Counted from the stretch's first letter, positions 1-9,587 are shown. The stretch is DNA of 35,030 nt from Actinorugispora endophytica (GCF_004363075.1 NZ_SNYN01000033.1:1-35030), one strand, 5' to 3'. The notes: generated from the letters alone by a model not told the origin. A program made the numbers and translations.

Positions 1-88
1 CGGTCCCATTCCGAACCCGGAAGTTAAGCTCTCAAGCGCCGATGGTACTGCCTCCGTGCTGGGGTGGGAGAGTAGGACGCCGCCGTAC
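1..88 (+). rRNA. rrf: 5S ribosomal RNA, 3' part (5' end outside window)
   Basis: The first bases carry the conserved 5S core (CCGAACCCGGAAGTTAAGC) followed by GCGCCGATGGTACTGC and the GGGAGAGTAGGACGCCGCC 3' arm typical of actinobacterial 5S rRNA. About the first 30 bases are missing beyond the window edge. The gene is on the plus strand, so the 16S and 23S genes should lie upstream. The 3' end is put near 88 by comparison with the usual closing stem; the exact end is uncertain by a few bases. Confidence 0.95.
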
Positions 89-96
89 GTTTTTTC

Positions 97-139
97 GGGG
101 AGGGGCCGCACCTGTCGGGTGCGGCCCCTCCCCCTTTTC
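97..139 (+). terminator. Intrinsic terminator of the rRNA operon
   Basis: A perfect 16-bp GC-rich stem (97-112 with 118-133) closes a 5-base loop and is followed by CTTTT-type bases at 133-139. It lies about 10 bases after the 5S rRNA, so it is the expected end of the rrn transcript. Confidence 0.93.
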
Positions 140-170
140 TATTTCCCGGACGGTTCGGAGGAAGCGGTCG

Positions 171-461
171 CTACGGCCGCTCCCCGTGCTTTCGCAGGTA
201 GTCCAGATAGAGCGGACGAAGAGCCTCGCGCAGCCGCTCGTCCCCTTCTCGTTCGGCGATCAGCTCGCTGAACAGAGAGGAGGCCTTGTTGGCTCCGGTC
301 TCGCCCGCCTCGGGGCGGCCGGCGATGACCTCGGCCGCGGGAATCCTCTGCACGAGCTCCCAGAGGTAACCGACATCCCAGCGGCTACGAGCCAGGGAGA
401 CGGCGCGTTCGCGTAGTTCGTTGGTGTCGAGTCCGTCGAGTTTGTCGAGATCCGCGTTCAT
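171..461 (-). CDS. Small hypothetical protein (96 aa)
   Basis: This 96-residue soluble, charged protein is read from ATG at 461. I chose this start because the residues before it in the same frame are Arg/Pro/Gly-rich and look non-coding, while from MNADLDKL onward the composition is protein-like. The sequence is rich in Glu, Arg and Leu and looks all-helical, with a W-D-V-G-Y-L-W-E-L segment near residues 28-36 and a basic end (YLRKHGERP). No signal peptide or membrane helix is visible. I do not recognise a family. It is convergent with the rRNA operon, and its stop lies about 35 bases after the rrn terminator. No strong ribosome binding site is visible. Confidence 0.65.
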   Translation of the reverse strand: MNADLDKLDGLDTNELRERAVSLARSRWDVGYLWELVQRIPAAEVIAGRPEAGETGANKASSLFSELIAEREGDERLREALRPLYLDYLRKHGERP

Positions 462-959
462 GCCGCACACATACCCGAGGAAACGCCCGAGGCAGCACGG
501 ACGCGGCGGAATGCGGAAACCCGCTCCCAGGGCGTCGGCCTGAGAGGTCCGCCGGGGCAGTCGGATGGTCCTCCGCATCCAGGGCCGCCTGGCGGGGCCG
601 CGTGGTCCCTCGTGCGGCCGTGCGCTGCTCCGCAGGCTCCGCGCGGCGGAGGCTCCGTGTGAAGGCGCGGGGCCGAGGACGTGCGCGGAGGCAGGCACCG
701 CCCCCAGGACTCCCGAAGAGGCGTGTGCCCCCGACCGGCCCTTCCCACCCGCACCGGCACACGCGGCCTCCACGTTCCCCACAACCTGACCGAATACTTC
801 CGGTGTGCGGACTCTCACCCGAACAGGTGACCCATCTCATCGGGGATCGCTGGAAAGGGCAGGTCGGGGGCAGGCTAAGCTCATGGACTTGTGACATTAC
901 GTGCTTTTTGCGGCGTTATTACGCCGATCATCCCCTTTTCTCGGGCTCGGTAGGGCCGC
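462..959. other. 498-base intergenic region
   Basis: Open frames here have Arg/Pro/Gly-rich translations without protein character, so I call no gene. A 6-bp hairpin lies at 637-651. The last 70 bases are less GC-rich and hold two sites listed separately (891-903 and 911-926), so the promoter of the downstream permease gene is probably between about 860 and 955. Confidence 0.5.
891..926. promoter_or_regulatory. Candidate operator: GTGACATTACGTG and palindrome CGGCGT-TATT-ACGCCG
   Basis: CGGCGT (911-916) and ACGCCG (921-926) form a perfect 6-bp inverted repeat with a 4-base spacer, 34 bases before the GTG start of the permease gene. Just upstream, GTGACATTACGTG (891-903) differs by one base from GTGACATCACGTG at 15415-15427, upstream of the glutamate-cysteine ligase gene. 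The regulator is unknown. Confidence 0.35.
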
Positions 960-1727
960 GTGGACGGGGAGATCATCGCGCTGCTGCTACTCGCGGCGGC
1001 TGCCGCCGGCTGGATCGACGCGGTCGTGGGCGGGGGCGGGCTGCTGATGCTGCCAGCCCTCCTCGTGGCGTTTCCGACGACACCGGTGGCCACCGTGTTC
1101 GGGACGAACAAGCTGACCGCCATCTTCGGCACCTGCTCGGCCGCCATCACCTACGCCCGCGGGGTCAAGTTCGATCCGCAGGTGGTCTGGCCGACCGCGG
1201 GGCTGGCGCTCGCGGGTGCGGGAAGCGGGGCCGCGCTCGCCGGCGCGGTCTCCTCCCACGCGCTGCGTCCGATCGTCATGGTCGTGCTGCTGACCGTCGC
1301 CGCGCTCGTGGTCCTGCGTCCCGCGATGGGCGCGGTCGCCGAGCCCCGGCTGCGCACACCGCGGCGGCTGGTCGTCGCGGTGCTGGTGGCCGGCCTCGGG
1401 GTCGGCTTCTACGACGGCCTCATCGGACCGGGCACCGGGACCTTCCTGATCATCGCCCTGACCTCGATCATCGGCCTGGACTTCGTCGCGGCCTCGGCGT
1501 CCGCCAAGATCGTCAACACCGCCACCAATTTCGGCGCCCTCATCGTGTTCACGCTCAACGACAACGTGATGTGGCTCCTGGGCCTGGGCCTGGCCGTGTG
1601 CAACATCGCCGGCGCGCAGGTGGGCGCGCACATGGCGCTGAAGAGGGGGACGGGCTTCGTGCGCGGGGTGCTGCTGGTGGTCGTGGTGGCCCTCGTGGTC
1701 AAATTGGGGTTCGACCAGTTCGGTTGA
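960..1727 (+). CDS. TauE/SafE family (TSUP) permease
   Basis: This is a 255-residue integral membrane protein of the TSUP family, whose members export or import sulfite, sulfoacetate and related organic anions. The first helix is followed by the family pattern W-I-D-A-V-V-G-G-G-G (residues about 18-27), and the second half repeats it as G-F-Y-D-G-L-I-G-P-G-T-G (about 143-154), the internal duplication typical of these proteins. About eight hydrophobic segments fill the length, which is normal for the family. The GTG start at 960 is chosen because the family N-terminus begins right there; the ribosome binding site is weak. The substrate cannot be told from sequence. It stands alone, with a terminator-like hairpin about 140 bases downstream. 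Confidence 0.9.
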   Translation: MDGEIIALLLLAAAAAGWIDAVVGGGGLLMLPALLVAFPTTPVATVFGTNKLTAIFGTCSAAITYARGVKFDPQVVWPTAGLALAGAGSGAALAGAVSSHALRPIVMVVLLTVAALVVLRPAMGAVAEPRLRTPRRLVVAVLVAGLGVGFYDGLIGPGTGTFLIIALTSIIGLDFVAASASAKIVNTATNFGALIVFTLNDNVMWLLGLGLAVCNIAGAQVGAHMALKRGTGFVRGVLLVVVVALVVKLGFDQFG

Positions 1728-1744
1728 GGCCCCGTTGCTGGGTA

Positions 1745-1758
1745 TGTGACCTGTCACA
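1745..1758. promoter_or_regulatory. 14-base palindrome TGTGAC-CT-GTCACA
   Basis: This is a perfect inverted repeat 18 bases after the permease stop and about 240 bases before sucC. It may be an operator for a promoter serving sucCD. The half-site spacing is two bases shorter than the CRP or Rex consensus (TGTGA-N6-TCACA), so I do not assign it to either. Confidence 0.35.
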
Positions 1759-1865
1759 CGGATTCTCACCGGATGCGTGGTACGAGAAGGCGGCCGGGGG
1801 TTTCGGCGGGACCGGGCGACTGGTCACCGCGGCCCCGGTGTCAGCTGTCAAGTCTTGGGAGGGCT

Positions 1866-1895
1866 AAGCTTCCGCATGTTGCGGAAGGCTTTTCG
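1866..1895 (+). terminator. Terminator-like hairpin in the sucC upstream region
   Basis: CTTCCGCA (1869-1876), loop TGT, and TGCGGAAG (1880-1887) form a perfect stem that extends by AAG/CTT across a one-base bulge and is followed by CTTTT. It could end transcription from the permease gene. If the sucC promoter lies further upstream it could instead act as an attenuator in the sucC leader, since sucC starts about 100 bases later. Confidence 0.6.
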
Positions 1896-1994
1896 ACGCG
1901 TATTCCAACGCGGCAGGCCAGTGAACGGTTCCCGTGTTGAGTGAAGCGACCTCCGCAGAACACCCCAGCCAGCGAGTAACAAGGACGGACCCTC

Positions 1995-3176
1995 GTGGAC
2001 CTGTTCGAATACCAGGCGAAGGAACTCTTCGCGGAGTATGGGGTCCCGGTACCCCAGGGAAAGGTGGCGAGCACGCCTGAGGAGGCGCGTGCCATCGCCG
2101 AAGAATTCGCGGCCGCGGGTAAGCCCCGTGTCGTGGTGAAGGCCCAGGTCAAGACCGGAGGCCGGGGCAAGGCCGGCGGTGTCAAGGTGGCGGACGGCCC
2201 CGAGGACGCCACGGCCAAGGCCGAGCAGATCCTCGGTATGGACATCAAGGGCCACACCGTCCACCGGGTCCTGGTCGAAGAGGCCAGCGACATCGCGGAG
2301 GAGTACTACTTCTCCTTCCTGCTGGACCGCGCGAACCGCACCTTCCTCTCCATCTGCTCCGCCGAGGGCGGCATGGAGATCGAGGAGGTCGCGGAGACCA
2401 ACCCCGACGCCGTCGCGAAGGTGCCCGTCGACGCGCTCAAGGGCGCGCCGGCCGAGGTCGCCGCCGACATCGTGGCCAGGGGCAAGCTGCCCGAGGCCGC
2501 CGCCGCGGGCGCGGCCGAGCTGATCACCAAGCTCTGGGACGTCTTCGTCGGCAAGGACGCGACCCTCGTCGAGGTCAACCCGCTGATCCTCACCAAGGAC
2601 GGCCGCGTGGTCGCCCTGGACGGCAAGGTCACGCTGGACGAGAACGCCGAGTTCCGCCAGGACCTGGAGAAGCTGACCTTCGCGGCCGAGGGCGACCCGC
2701 TCGAGGTCAAGGCCAAGGAGAAGGGTCTCAACTACGTCAAGCTCGACGGCGAGGTCGGCATCATCGGAAACGGTGCCGGTCTGGTCATGTCGACGCTGGA
2801 CGTCGTCGCCTACGCCGGTGAGGAGCACGGCGGTGTCAAGCCCGCGAACTTCCTCGACATCGGCGGCGGCGCGTCCGCCGAGGTGATGGCCAACGGCCTG
2901 GAGATCATCCTGGGCGACCCGGCCGTCAAGAGCGTCTTCGTCAACGTGTTCGGCGGCATCACCGCCTGTGACGCGGTCGCCAACGGCATCGTGCAGGCCC
3001 TGGAGCTGCTGGAGTCCAAGGGCGAGGACGTTTCCAAGCCGCTGGTGGTGCGACTGGACGGCAACAACGCCGAACTCGGCCGCCAGATCCTCACCGACCG
3101 TAACCACCCGGCGGTCAGCCAGGTGGCCACCATGGACGGCGCCGCCGCGCAGGCCGCCGAACTGGCCGCGAAGTAA
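1995..3176 (+). CDS. sucC: Succinyl-CoA synthetase (ADP-forming) beta subunit
   Basis: SucC partners SucD to convert succinyl-CoA to succinate with formation of ATP in the TCA cycle, in the cytoplasm. The 393-residue protein has the usual length and begins M-D-L-F-E-Y-Q-A-K, the near-universal SucC N-terminus, which fixes the GTG at 1995. The N-terminal ATP-grasp domain shows the glycine-rich G-G-R-G-K-A-G-G loop (about residues 54-61). The C-terminal domain shows D-I-G-G-G-A (about 288-293) and V-N-V-F-G-G-I-T (about 316-323), where the subunit meets the phosphohistidine of SucD. sucD follows 14 bases after the stop, so both are surely one transcript. Confidence 0.98.
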   Translation: MDLFEYQAKELFAEYGVPVPQGKVASTPEEARAIAEEFAAAGKPRVVVKAQVKTGGRGKAGGVKVADGPEDATAKAEQILGMDIKGHTVHRVLVEEASDIAEEYYFSFLLDRANRTFLSICSAEGGMEIEEVAETNPDAVAKVPVDALKGAPAEVAADIVARGKLPEAAAAGAAELITKLWDVFVGKDATLVEVNPLILTKDGRVVALDGKVTLDENAEFRQDLEKLTFAAEGDPLEVKAKEKGLNYVKLDGEVGIIGNGAGLVMSTLDVVAYAGEEHGGVKPANFLDIGGGASAEVMANGLEIILGDPAVKSVFVNVFGGITACDAVANGIVQALELLESKGEDVSKPLVVRLDGNNAELGRQILTDRNHPAVSQVATMDGAAAQAAELAAK

Positions 3177-3190
3177 CCGGGGACAATCAC

Positions 3191-4069
3191 ATGGCTATCT
3201 TCCTCACCAAGGACAGCAAGGTCCTCGTCCAGGGCATGACCGGCTCCGAGGGCACCAAGCACACCCGCCGCATGCTGGCGTCGGGCACCAACATCGTCGG
3301 CGGCGTCAACCCGCGCAAGGCCGGGCAGAGCGTCGACTTCGACGGCACCGACGTACCGGTGTTCGGCTCGGTGGCCGAGGGCATCAAGGCCACCGGTGCC
3401 GATGTCACCGTGATCTTCGTCCCGCCGAAGTTCGCCAAGGGCGCCGTGATCGAGGCGATCGACGCCGAGATCGGCCTCGCCGTGGTCATCACCGAGGGCA
3501 TCCCGGTGCACGACACCGCAGCCTTCTGGGCCTACGCCGGCTCCAAGGGCAACAAGACCCGCGTCATCGGCCCGAACTGCCCGGGTCTGATCACGCCGGG
3601 CCAGTCCAACGCGGGCATCATCCCGGCCGACATCACCAAGCCGGGCCGCATCGGCCTGGTCTCCAAGTCGGGCACGCTCACGTACCAGATGATGTACGAG
3701 CTGCGTGACATCGGCTTCTCCACCGCCGTGGGCATCGGCGGCGACCCGATCATCGGGACCACCCATATCGACGCGCTCGCCGCGTTCGAGGCGGACCCCG
3801 ACACCGACGCCATCGTGATGATCGGCGAGATCGGCGGCGACGCCGAGGAGCGGGCCGCGGAGTACATCAAGGCGAACGTCACCAAGCCCGTCGTGGGCTA
3901 CGTGGCGGGCTTCACCGCGCCCGAGGGCAAGACGATGGGCCACGCGGGCGCCATCGTCTCCGGTTCCTCCGGTACGGCCGCCGCGAAGAAGGAGGCCCTG
4001 GAGGCCGCCGGCGTCAAGGTCGGCAAGACCCCCAGCGAGACCGCCAGGCTGGCACGCGAGCTGTTCTAG
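3191..4069 (+). CDS. sucD: Succinyl-CoA synthetase (ADP-forming) alpha subunit
   Basis: SucD binds CoA through its N-terminal Rossmann domain and carries the transient phosphohistidine. In this 292-residue protein the CoA-binding loop G-M-T-G-S-E-G is at residues 15-21. I-G-P-N-C-P-G is at 126-132, and the active-site histidine is H251 in G-H-A-G-A-I-V. Length and all motifs are canonical. A GGGGACA-type ribosome binding site precedes the ATG, and the 14-base distance from sucC is normal for this pair. A strong terminator follows. Confidence 0.98.
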   Translation: MAIFLTKDSKVLVQGMTGSEGTKHTRRMLASGTNIVGGVNPRKAGQSVDFDGTDVPVFGSVAEGIKATGADVTVIFVPPKFAKGAVIEAIDAEIGLAVVITEGIPVHDTAAFWAYAGSKGNKTRVIGPNCPGLITPGQSNAGIIPADITKPGRIGLVSKSGTLTYQMMYELRDIGFSTAVGIGGDPIIGTTHIDALAAFEADPDTDAIVMIGEIGGDAEERAAEYIKANVTKPVVGYVAGFTAPEGKTMGHAGAIVSGSSGTAAAKKEALEAAGVKVGKTPSETARLARELF

Positions 4070-4078
4070 GCGCACGCA

Positions 4079-4130
4079 CGACAGCGGGGGTCCGCCGCGC
4101 CCTTCCCGGGGCGGCGGACCCCCGCTGTCG
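4079..4130 (+). terminator. Terminator after sucCD
   Basis: A perfect 20-bp stem (4079-4098 with 4111-4130) with a 12-base loop starts 10 bases after the sucD stop. There is no T-run after it, as is common for actinobacterial terminators. Confidence 0.88.
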
Positions 4131-4244
4131 TGCACCGGTTCCCCGCGGAGGGGGCCCGGCCTACCACACGGGGCCTTTCCGGCGGATGCGACACGCCCGG
4201 CGCAATAGGCGGTCCGGCGCGGGTCCGGCTGGCAGCATGGACGG

Positions 4245-5735
4245 GTGAGCGCGCCCGCAGGACCTTCCAAGTACCGTGGCAGACCCGACGACGGAGAGCG
4301 CCGCACGCCCGCGGGGCGGGGCGGACGCCGGACCGCGCCGGAACTGGTGGCGACCGGGCAGGAGCCGCGCCCGCTGTACACGGCGGGCGGGATCGGAGCG
4401 GCCACGGCTGCCGCCATCGGGATGGCCACGCTCATGACGTTCACCCTGATCGGATGGGTGGCCGCGCCGCACGCCACGTTCGGCGAGGACATCCAGGACG
4501 TGTTCAAGGTCGCGGTGCAGGCCTGGCTGGTCGGCCACCACGCCGGGTTCGCGATCCCCGGCGGCCAGGTGCAGATGCTCCCGATCGGTCTGCTGGTCCT
4601 GCCGGGCCTGCTGCTGTACCGCTCCGGACGGCGTCTGGCGCGCACCTGTGAGCTGCCCCGGCTGCGCCACGTCTTCCAGGCCGCCCTCGCCCTCGCGGGC
4701 CCGTACGCGGCCATCGCCGGCACGCTGGCGCTCGTGGGCCGGACCGAGGTCATCCAGCCGAGCATGGTCCAGGCGCTGCTCTCGGGGTTCCTGCTGGCCT
4801 TCGTCGCCGGAGGGCTGGGCGTCCTGCGCCAGCTGCTGCTGGACAAGCACATTCCGCGCCGCCGGCTCCTGGAGATCATGCCGGCCCGCTCCCGCTCGCT
4901 GCTGGTGGGCACGTCCAGCGCGACGGCGGTCCTGCTGGCGGCGGGGGCGCTGCTGTTCTTCGCGGCGCTGCTGCTCGACTTCGGGGAGGCGGTCGCGATC
5001 ACCGAGCGGCTGGCCCCCGGGATGGTCGGCGGCGTGCTGCTGTTCATCATCCAACTGCTGTACCTGCCGAACGCGATCATCTTCGGAACCTCCTACGCGG
5101 TCGGCCCGGGTTTCGCGCTCGGCACGGAAACGGTCGTGGCGCCGACGGGAGTGGTCCTCGGGGCGCTGCCGGACCTGCCGATGCTGGCCGCGCTGCCGGA
5201 GAGCGGCGCGGCGCCGGTGCTCTCCCTGGTGGCGCTCGTGGCCCCGTTCGTCGCGGGCGGGGTCGGCGGGGCGTTGACGCTGCGCAGCGCGCCGACCGTG
5301 GTCAGCGAGGCCGCTCCGCTGTGGGGATTCGTGTGCGGGGTGGCCACGGGAGCGCTGTGGGCCGGGCTCGCGCTCCTGGCGGGCGGACCCCTGGGCGCGC
5401 AGCGGCTGGCGGTGGTCGGCCCCTCGCCCTGGCAGGTGGGGATGATCACGGCGCTGGAGGTGGGGGTGGCCGCCGCGATCACCGCGTGGGCGGCCAACTG
5501 GCTGTACTTCCGCAGCCCGCCCGCGATCCCCGCGGAACGGGCCGGGGCGGACCCCGCCGCCGATCGGACGGGGGAGTCCGCGGGCCCGGACCGCGAGCGG
5601 CGTCGGCGCGTCCCGCGCCTGCGCCTACCGATCCCGCGCGGTGGTGGACGCGCGCGGGACCGGGACGACTCCGAGGACCTGTACGGCATCACCTACGAGG
5701 CGGACCCCGCACGGAGGCCGGCGGACGGCCGCTGA
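4245..5735 (+). CDS. DUF6350 family polytopic membrane protein
   Basis: This 496-residue membrane protein has about eight to ten hydrophobic segments between residues 45 and 430 and a charged, Arg/Asp-rich cytoplasmic tail of roughly 65 residues. In actinomycetes a DUF6350 protein sits between sucD and purN, sometimes annotated as related to the cell-division protein PerM; the position here is the same. Its molecular function is not established. The GTG at 4245 is chosen as the first start after a GGACGG sequence; the first 40 residues are polar and Arg-rich, so a slightly later start is possible. It ends 22 bases from the convergent DUF4190 gene. Confidence 0.85.
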   Translation: MSAPAGPSKYRGRPDDGERRTPAGRGGRRTAPELVATGQEPRPLYTAGGIGAATAAAIGMATLMTFTLIGWVAAPHATFGEDIQDVFKVAVQAWLVGHHAGFAIPGGQVQMLPIGLLVLPGLLLYRSGRRLARTCELPRLRHVFQAALALAGPYAAIAGTLALVGRTEVIQPSMVQALLSGFLLAFVAGGLGVLRQLLLDKHIPRRRLLEIMPARSRSLLVGTSSATAVLLAAGALLFFAALLLDFGEAVAITERLAPGMVGGVLLFIIQLLYLPNAIIFGTSYAVGPGFALGTETVVAPTGVVLGALPDLPMLAALPESGAAPVLSLVALVAPFVAGGVGGALTLRSAPTVVSEAAPLWGFVCGVATGALWAGLALLAGGPLGAQRLAVVGPSPWQVGMITALEVGVAAAITAWAANWLYFRSPPAIPAERAGADPAADRTGESAGPDRERRRRVPRLRLPIPRGGGRARDRDDSEDLYGITYEADPARRPADGR

Positions 5736-5757
5736 GCCCTCCACCGGACGGGTTCGG

Positions 5758-6180
5758 TCAGCCGGTCGTGGTGATCTCGGCCCAGTCGTTGAGCAGCGGC
5801 TGGTCGAAGTGCTCGTTGACCGAGTCGAGGTACTCCTCCTGGCACCGGTCCCCGGCGCTGACCGTGTTGGCGCGGGCGTTGCAGTCGGTCAGCGCGCTGA
5901 GCTCGTCGGAGAAGACCACCATGGTGGTCCCCATGAGGAGCGCCCACAGGACGCCGAGGACGCCGACGACGACGCTCAGCACCGCGCCGGGGGCCTGGAC
6001 GCCCGCGGTCCTGGCGGTTCTCCGGGCACGCCAGCCCTGGACGATGCCGAACACCGACAGGACGACGCCGTACGGGGGGAACAGCAGAGCCGCGAGAGAG
6101 AACATGAGCCCCCACAGGCCGCCTCGCTCGACGGTGGGCCGCTGCCCTTCGGTCTGCGGAGCGGAAGGCTCATTGGTCAC
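5758..6180 (-). CDS. DUF4190-like small membrane protein
   Basis: This 140-residue protein has a short Pro/Glu-rich cytoplasmic N-terminus and two hydrophobic hairpin helices (about residues 23-50 and 63-91). The first contains L-F-P-P-Y-G and ends G-I-V-Q-G-W-R-A-R-R, the DUF4190 layout. A roughly 50-residue exterior tail has two cysteines (in T-D-C-N-A and D-R-C-Q-E) that could form a disulfide. The start is GTG at 6180, with TAGGAG seven bases upstream on the minus strand. The gene is convergent to the DUF6350 gene and divergent from purN. DUF4190 function is unknown. Confidence 0.8.
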   Translation of the reverse strand: MTNEPSAPQTEGQRPTVERGGLWGLMFSLAALLFPPYGVVLSVFGIVQGWRARRTARTAGVQAPGAVLSVVVGVLGVLWALLMGTTMVVFSDELSALTDCNARANTVSAGDRCQEEYLDSVNEHFDQPLLNDWAEITTTG

Positions 6181-6259
6181 GGGGGCTCCTAGGAGGCTGT
6201 TCGGAATTCGTTCGAGTAGACGCTACCCGCCCCCGCGGGGATCACCGCACCGCGGTGTC

Positions 6260-6286
6260 GGGGCCCGGCTCCCCTGAGCGGGCCCC
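6260..6286. promoter_or_regulatory. Hairpin in the DUF4190/purN divergent region
   Basis: GGGGCCCG (6260-6267) pairs with CGGGCCCC (6279-6286) across an 11-base loop. It lies about 165 bases before the purN start, in the 269-base region that must contain promoters for both directions. Its role is unknown. Confidence 0.3.
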
Positions 6287-6449
6287 GCGTGGCGATAGGC
6301 TGAGCGGCGGCAGGGGGACGCCCACTCCCCGCCGCGGCCTGCTGGAGCGGGCCGGACCGCACCCCGGATGCCGCGCGTCTGATCGCGCCCCCGGGAACGG
6401 GGACGGGAAAACCTGTCCCCGCTTCGTTTTCCCACGAGGAGGAAGCACA

Positions 6450-7082
6450 CTGTCGGCGCGAGTAGTCGTCCTCATCTCGGGCACGGGCAGCAACATGGAG
6501 GCCCTGCTCGCCGCGGCGGCGGATCCGGCCTACGGCGCGACGGTCGTCGCTGTCGGAGCCGACCGCGAGGCCGCAGGCCTGGCCCGCGCCGAGCAGGCGG
6601 GGATCCCCACGTTCCTGACCCCCTTCTCCGGATACGCCGATCGAGCCGAGTGGAACCGCGCGCTCGCCGACCGGATCGCGGAGTTCGCGCCCGACCTGGT
6701 GGTCTCCGCCGGGTTCATGCGCATCCTCGGCCGCGAGGTGCTGAGCAGACATCCGGTCGTCAACATCCATCCGGCGTTGCTGCCGGCATTTCCCGGCGCG
6801 CACGCGGTGCGTGACGCGCTGGCCTACGGTGTCAGGGTCACCGGCGCGACCGCGCACTTCGTCGACGAGGGCGTCGACACCGGGCCGGTGATCGACCAGG
6901 TCGTGGTGCGGGTCGAGGAGGGCGACGACGTCGCCTCGCTGCACGAGCGGATCAAGGCGGTCGAGCGCCGCATGCTCGTGGACGTCGTGGGCAGGCTCGC
7001 CCGCCACGGCTGGACCCTGCACGACCGACAGGTGAAGCTGGGCTCGGCGCCCAGCGTGAACGCGACAGAGGAGAACCGGTGA
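6450..7082 (+). CDS. purN: Phosphoribosylglycinamide formyltransferase (GAR transformylase), apparent CTG start
   Basis: PurN transfers a formyl group from 10-formyl-THF to GAR in purine synthesis. From CTG at 6450 the protein has 210 residues. It has the GAR-binding loop G-T-G-S-N (11-15), the catalytic pair N105 and H107 in N-I-H-P-A-L-L-P, and D143 in D-E-G-V-D-T-G-P. These are one residue off the E. coli numbering N106/H108/D144, which supports this start. GAGGAGG lies at 6436-6442, seven bases before the CTG, and no ATG, GTG or TTG is available between it and the first beta strand. Upstream in-frame sequence to 6255 is not protein-like. The stop overlaps the purH start (GTGA), so the two are translationally coupled. 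Confidence 0.95.
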   Translation: MSARVVVLISGTGSNMEALLAAAADPAYGATVVAVGADREAAGLARAEQAGIPTFLTPFSGYADRAEWNRALADRIAEFAPDLVVSAGFMRILGREVLSRHPVVNIHPALLPAFPGAHAVRDALAYGVRVTGATAHFVDEGVDTGPVIDQVVVRVEEGDDVASLHERIKAVERRMLVDVVGRLARHGWTLHDRQVKLGSAPSVNATEENR

Positions 7083-8650
7083 CCCAGCAGGCCGTTCGGC
7101 GTGCGTTGATCAGCGTTTACGACAAGACCGGGCTGGAGGCGCTGGCCGTCGGCCTCGCCGAGGCGGGGGTGGAGATCGTCTCCACCGGCTCGACGGCGGC
7201 CCGGCTGACGGCGGCCGGGGTCCCGGTCATCCCGGTGGAGCAGGTCACCGGGTTCCCCGAGTGCTTCGAGGGTCGGGTCAAGACCCTGCACCCCAACGTG
7301 CACGCGGGCCTGCTCGCGGACCGGACCAAGGCCGAGCACCGCGCCCAGCTCGACGAGCTCGGGATCGCCCCGTTCGACCTGGTCGTGGTGAACCTGTACC
7401 CCTTCGTCGACACGGTCGCCTCGGGGGCCTCTCCCGAGGAGTGCATCGAGAAGATCGACATCGGCGGACCCGCCATGGTGCGCGCCTCGGCCAAGAACCA
7501 CCCGAGCGTCGCGGTGGTCGTGGACCCGGCCCGTTACGACGAGGTGCTGGAGGCGGTGCGCGGGGGCGGTTTCACGCTGACCCAGCGCAAGCGCCTGGCG
7601 GCCGCCGCGTTCGCGCACACCGCGAGTTACGACACGGCGGTGGCCAGCTGGTTCGCCTCGGCTTACGCGCCCGACGACGTGGCCGCGGAGACCGGGTGGC
7701 CTGATTTCGCCGCGGCCACCTACGAGCGGGCGGCGACGCTGCGCTACGGGGAGAACCCGCACCAGGGCGCGGCGCTGTACCGGTCGGGGGACCCGACGGG
7801 GGGACCGGGACTGGCCGGCGCGGAGCAGCTGCACGGCAAGGCGATGTCGTACAACAACTATGTGGACGGCGACGCCGCGCTGCGCGCCGCCTACGACTTC
7901 GCGGACCCGTGCGTGGCGATCATCAAGCACGCCAACCCGTGCGGGATCGCGGTGGGAGCCGACATCGCGGAGGCGCACCGCAAGGCGCACGCCTGCGACC
8001 CGGTGTCGGCGTACGGCGGGGTCATCGCGACGAACCGTCCGGTGGACGGGGCGATGGCCGAGCAGGTCGCGGAGGTCTTCACCGAGGTCGTGGTCGCGCC
8101 GGGCTTCACCCCCGAGGCGGTCGAGACGCTGACCCGCAAGAAGAACATCCGGCTGCTGACGGTGAGCGCCCCGGACCGTTCGGCCCGCCCCGAGATCCGC
8201 CAGATCAGCGGCGGTGTCCTGCTGCAGACGACCGACCTGGTCGACGCGTCCGGCGACGGCCCGGCCGAGTGGGAGCTGCGCGCGGGCGCGGCCGCCGACG
8301 AGGCGATGCTGGCGGACCTGGAGTTCGCCTGGAGGGCGGTGCGCGCGGTGAAGTCCAACGCGATCCTGCTGGCCGCCGACCGCGCCACCGTGGGTGTGGG
8401 CATGGGCCAGGTCAACCGGGTGGACTCGGCGCGCCTGGCGGTCTCGCGAGCGGGAGCGCGGGTCAAGGGTTCGGTGGCCGCGAGCGACGCCTTCTTCCCG
8501 TTCGCCGACGGGCTGGAGGTGCTGACCGAGGCGGGCGTGCGCGCGATCGTGCAGCCGGGCGGCTCGGTCCGGGACGAGGAGGTCGTGGCCGCCGCCGAGC
8601 GCGCCGGGGTCACTCTCTACTTCACCGGGACCCGGCACTTCTTCCACTGA
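7079..8650 (+). CDS. purH: Bifunctional AICAR formyltransferase / IMP cyclohydrolase
   Basis: PurH performs the last two steps of IMP synthesis: formylation of AICAR with 10-formyl-THF, then ring closure. The 523-residue protein has the normal length. The N-terminal MGS-like cyclohydrolase domain begins [11 protein letters not shown] and shows S-T-G-S-T-A (about residues 37-42) and G-R-V-K-T-L-H-P (about 64-71). The transformylase domain shows the K-H-A-N-P-C-G motif (about 282-288), whose Lys-His pair is catalytic. GTG at 7079 overlaps the purN stop by four bases. folD, which makes the shared cofactor, follows 71 bases downstream. Confidence 0.98.
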   Translation: MTQQAVRRALISVYDKTGLEALAVGLAEAGVEIVSTGSTAARLTAAGVPVIPVEQVTGFPECFEGRVKTLHPNVHAGLLADRTKAEHRAQLDELGIAPFDLVVVNLYPFVDTVASGASPEECIEKIDIGGPAMVRASAKNHPSVAVVVDPARYDEVLEAVRGGGFTLTQRKRLAAAAFAHTASYDTAVASWFASAYAPDDVAAETGWPDFAAATYERAATLRYGENPHQGAALYRSGDPTGGPGLAGAEQLHGKAMSYNNYVDGDAALRAAYDFADPCVAIIKHANPCGIAVGADIAEAHRKAHACDPVSAYGGVIATNRPVDGAMAEQVAEVFTEVVVAPGFTPEAVETLTRKKNIRLLTVSAPDRSARPEIRQISGGVLLQTTDLVDASGDGPAEWELRAGAAADEAMLADLEFAWRAVRAVKSNAILLAADRATVGVGMGQVNRVDSARLAVSRAGARVKGSVAASDAFFPFADGLEVLTEAGVRAIVQPGGSVRDEEVVAAAERAGVTLYFTGTRHFFH

Positions 8651-8721
8651 TCCGCAAGGCAATGACGTCGCGGGCGCCCGGTCAGGCGCGGAGCGCCCGC
8701 TTCCCGAAGAGAGGCATCACG

Positions 8722-9576
8722 GTGACGGCACAGGTTCTCGACGGCAAGGCGACCGCTGCGGCGATCCGGGCGGAGCTGACCGAACGCGTGGCCGCGCTGC
8801 GCGCCCGGGGGGTCGTCCCGGGGCTCGGCACGGTCCTGGTGGGCGACGACCCGGGCAGCCACTCCTACGTGCGGGGCAAGCACCGCGACTGCGCCGAGGT
8901 GGGGATCGCGAGCATCCGCAAGGACCTGCCGGCGACCGCCACCCAGGAGGACGTCGAGGCGGCGGTCGCCGAGCTCAACGCCGACCCCGCGTGCACCGGG
9001 TACATCGTCCAGCTGCCGCTGCCCAGGGGACTGGACGAGAACCGGGTGCTCGGGCTGATCGACCCGGTCAAGGACGCCGACGGGCTGCAGCCGTCCAACC
9101 TGGGCAGGCTGGTGCTGATGGAGGAGGCCCCGCTGCCGTGCACGCCGCGCGGCATCGTGGAGCTGCTGAACCGCTACGGCGTGCCGCTCAAGGGCGCCGA
9201 GGTGGTCGTGGTGGGCCGGGGGGTGACGGTCGGCCGCCCGCTGGGGCTGCTGCTGACCCGCCGTTCGGAGAACGCGACGGTGACGCTCTGCCACACCGGC
9301 ACCCGCGACCTCGCCGAGCACACGCGCCGCGCCGACATCGTGGTGTCGGGCGCGGGTGTGGCGGGGCTGATCACCAGGGACATGGTCCGTCCCGGAGCGG
9401 CCGTGCTGGACGTGGGCGTCTCGCGCAGCGAGGAGGGGCGGCTGGTCGGCGACGTGGCGCTGGACGTGGCCGAGGTCGCGGGCCACATGGCGCCGAACCC
9501 GGGCGGTGTCGGCCCGATGACCCGCGCGATGCTGCTGGTCAACGTGGTGGAGGCGGCCGAGCGCGCGCTCGCCTGA
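8722..9576 (+). CDS. folD: Methylenetetrahydrofolate dehydrogenase / cyclohydrolase
   Basis: FolD oxidises methylene-THF to 10-formyl-THF, the donor used by PurN and PurH encoded just upstream. The protein is 284 residues from GTG at 8722, which has GAGAGG eight bases upstream. The longer frame before this point is a shadow of purH. The catalytic Y-x3-K is Y49-K53, followed by P-L-P (about 97-99), the D-V-D-G-like K-D-A-D-G-L-Q-P substrate region, the NADP-binding [11 protein letters not shown], and [10 protein letters not shown] near the C-terminus. All are canonical. A hairpin (GCGGGCGC 8673-8680 with GCGCCCGC 8692-8699) lies in the purH-folD gap and might tune folD expression. Confidence 0.97.
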   Translation: MTAQVLDGKATAAAIRAELTERVAALRARGVVPGLGTVLVGDDPGSHSYVRGKHRDCAEVGIASIRKDLPATATQEDVEAAVAELNADPACTGYIVQLPLPRGLDENRVLGLIDPVKDADGLQPSNLGRLVLMEEAPLPCTPRGIVELLNRYGVPLKGAEVVVVGRGVTVGRPLGLLLTRRSENATVTLCHTGTRDLAEHTRRADIVVSGAGVAGLITRDMVRPGAAVLDVGVSRSEEGRLVGDVALDVAEVAGHMAPNPGGVGPMTRAMLLVNVVEAAERALA

Positions 9577-9587
9577 GGCCGGGGAGT

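Noticed and set aside
1745-1758. TGTGACCTGTCACA as a CRP or Rex binding site
   Set aside because: Both consensus sites have six bases between TGTGA and TCACA; here there are four. It is kept only as an unassigned palindrome.
602-1867. A 421-codon plus-strand open frame overlapping the permease gene
   Set aside because: Its translation is Arg/Gly/Ala-rich without domain structure and runs through the real permease gene in another frame, as is common in high-GC DNA.
2810-5080. A 756-codon minus-strand open frame across sucC, sucD and the DUF6350 gene
   Set aside because: It is antisense to two unmistakable TCA-cycle genes and shows no conserved motif.
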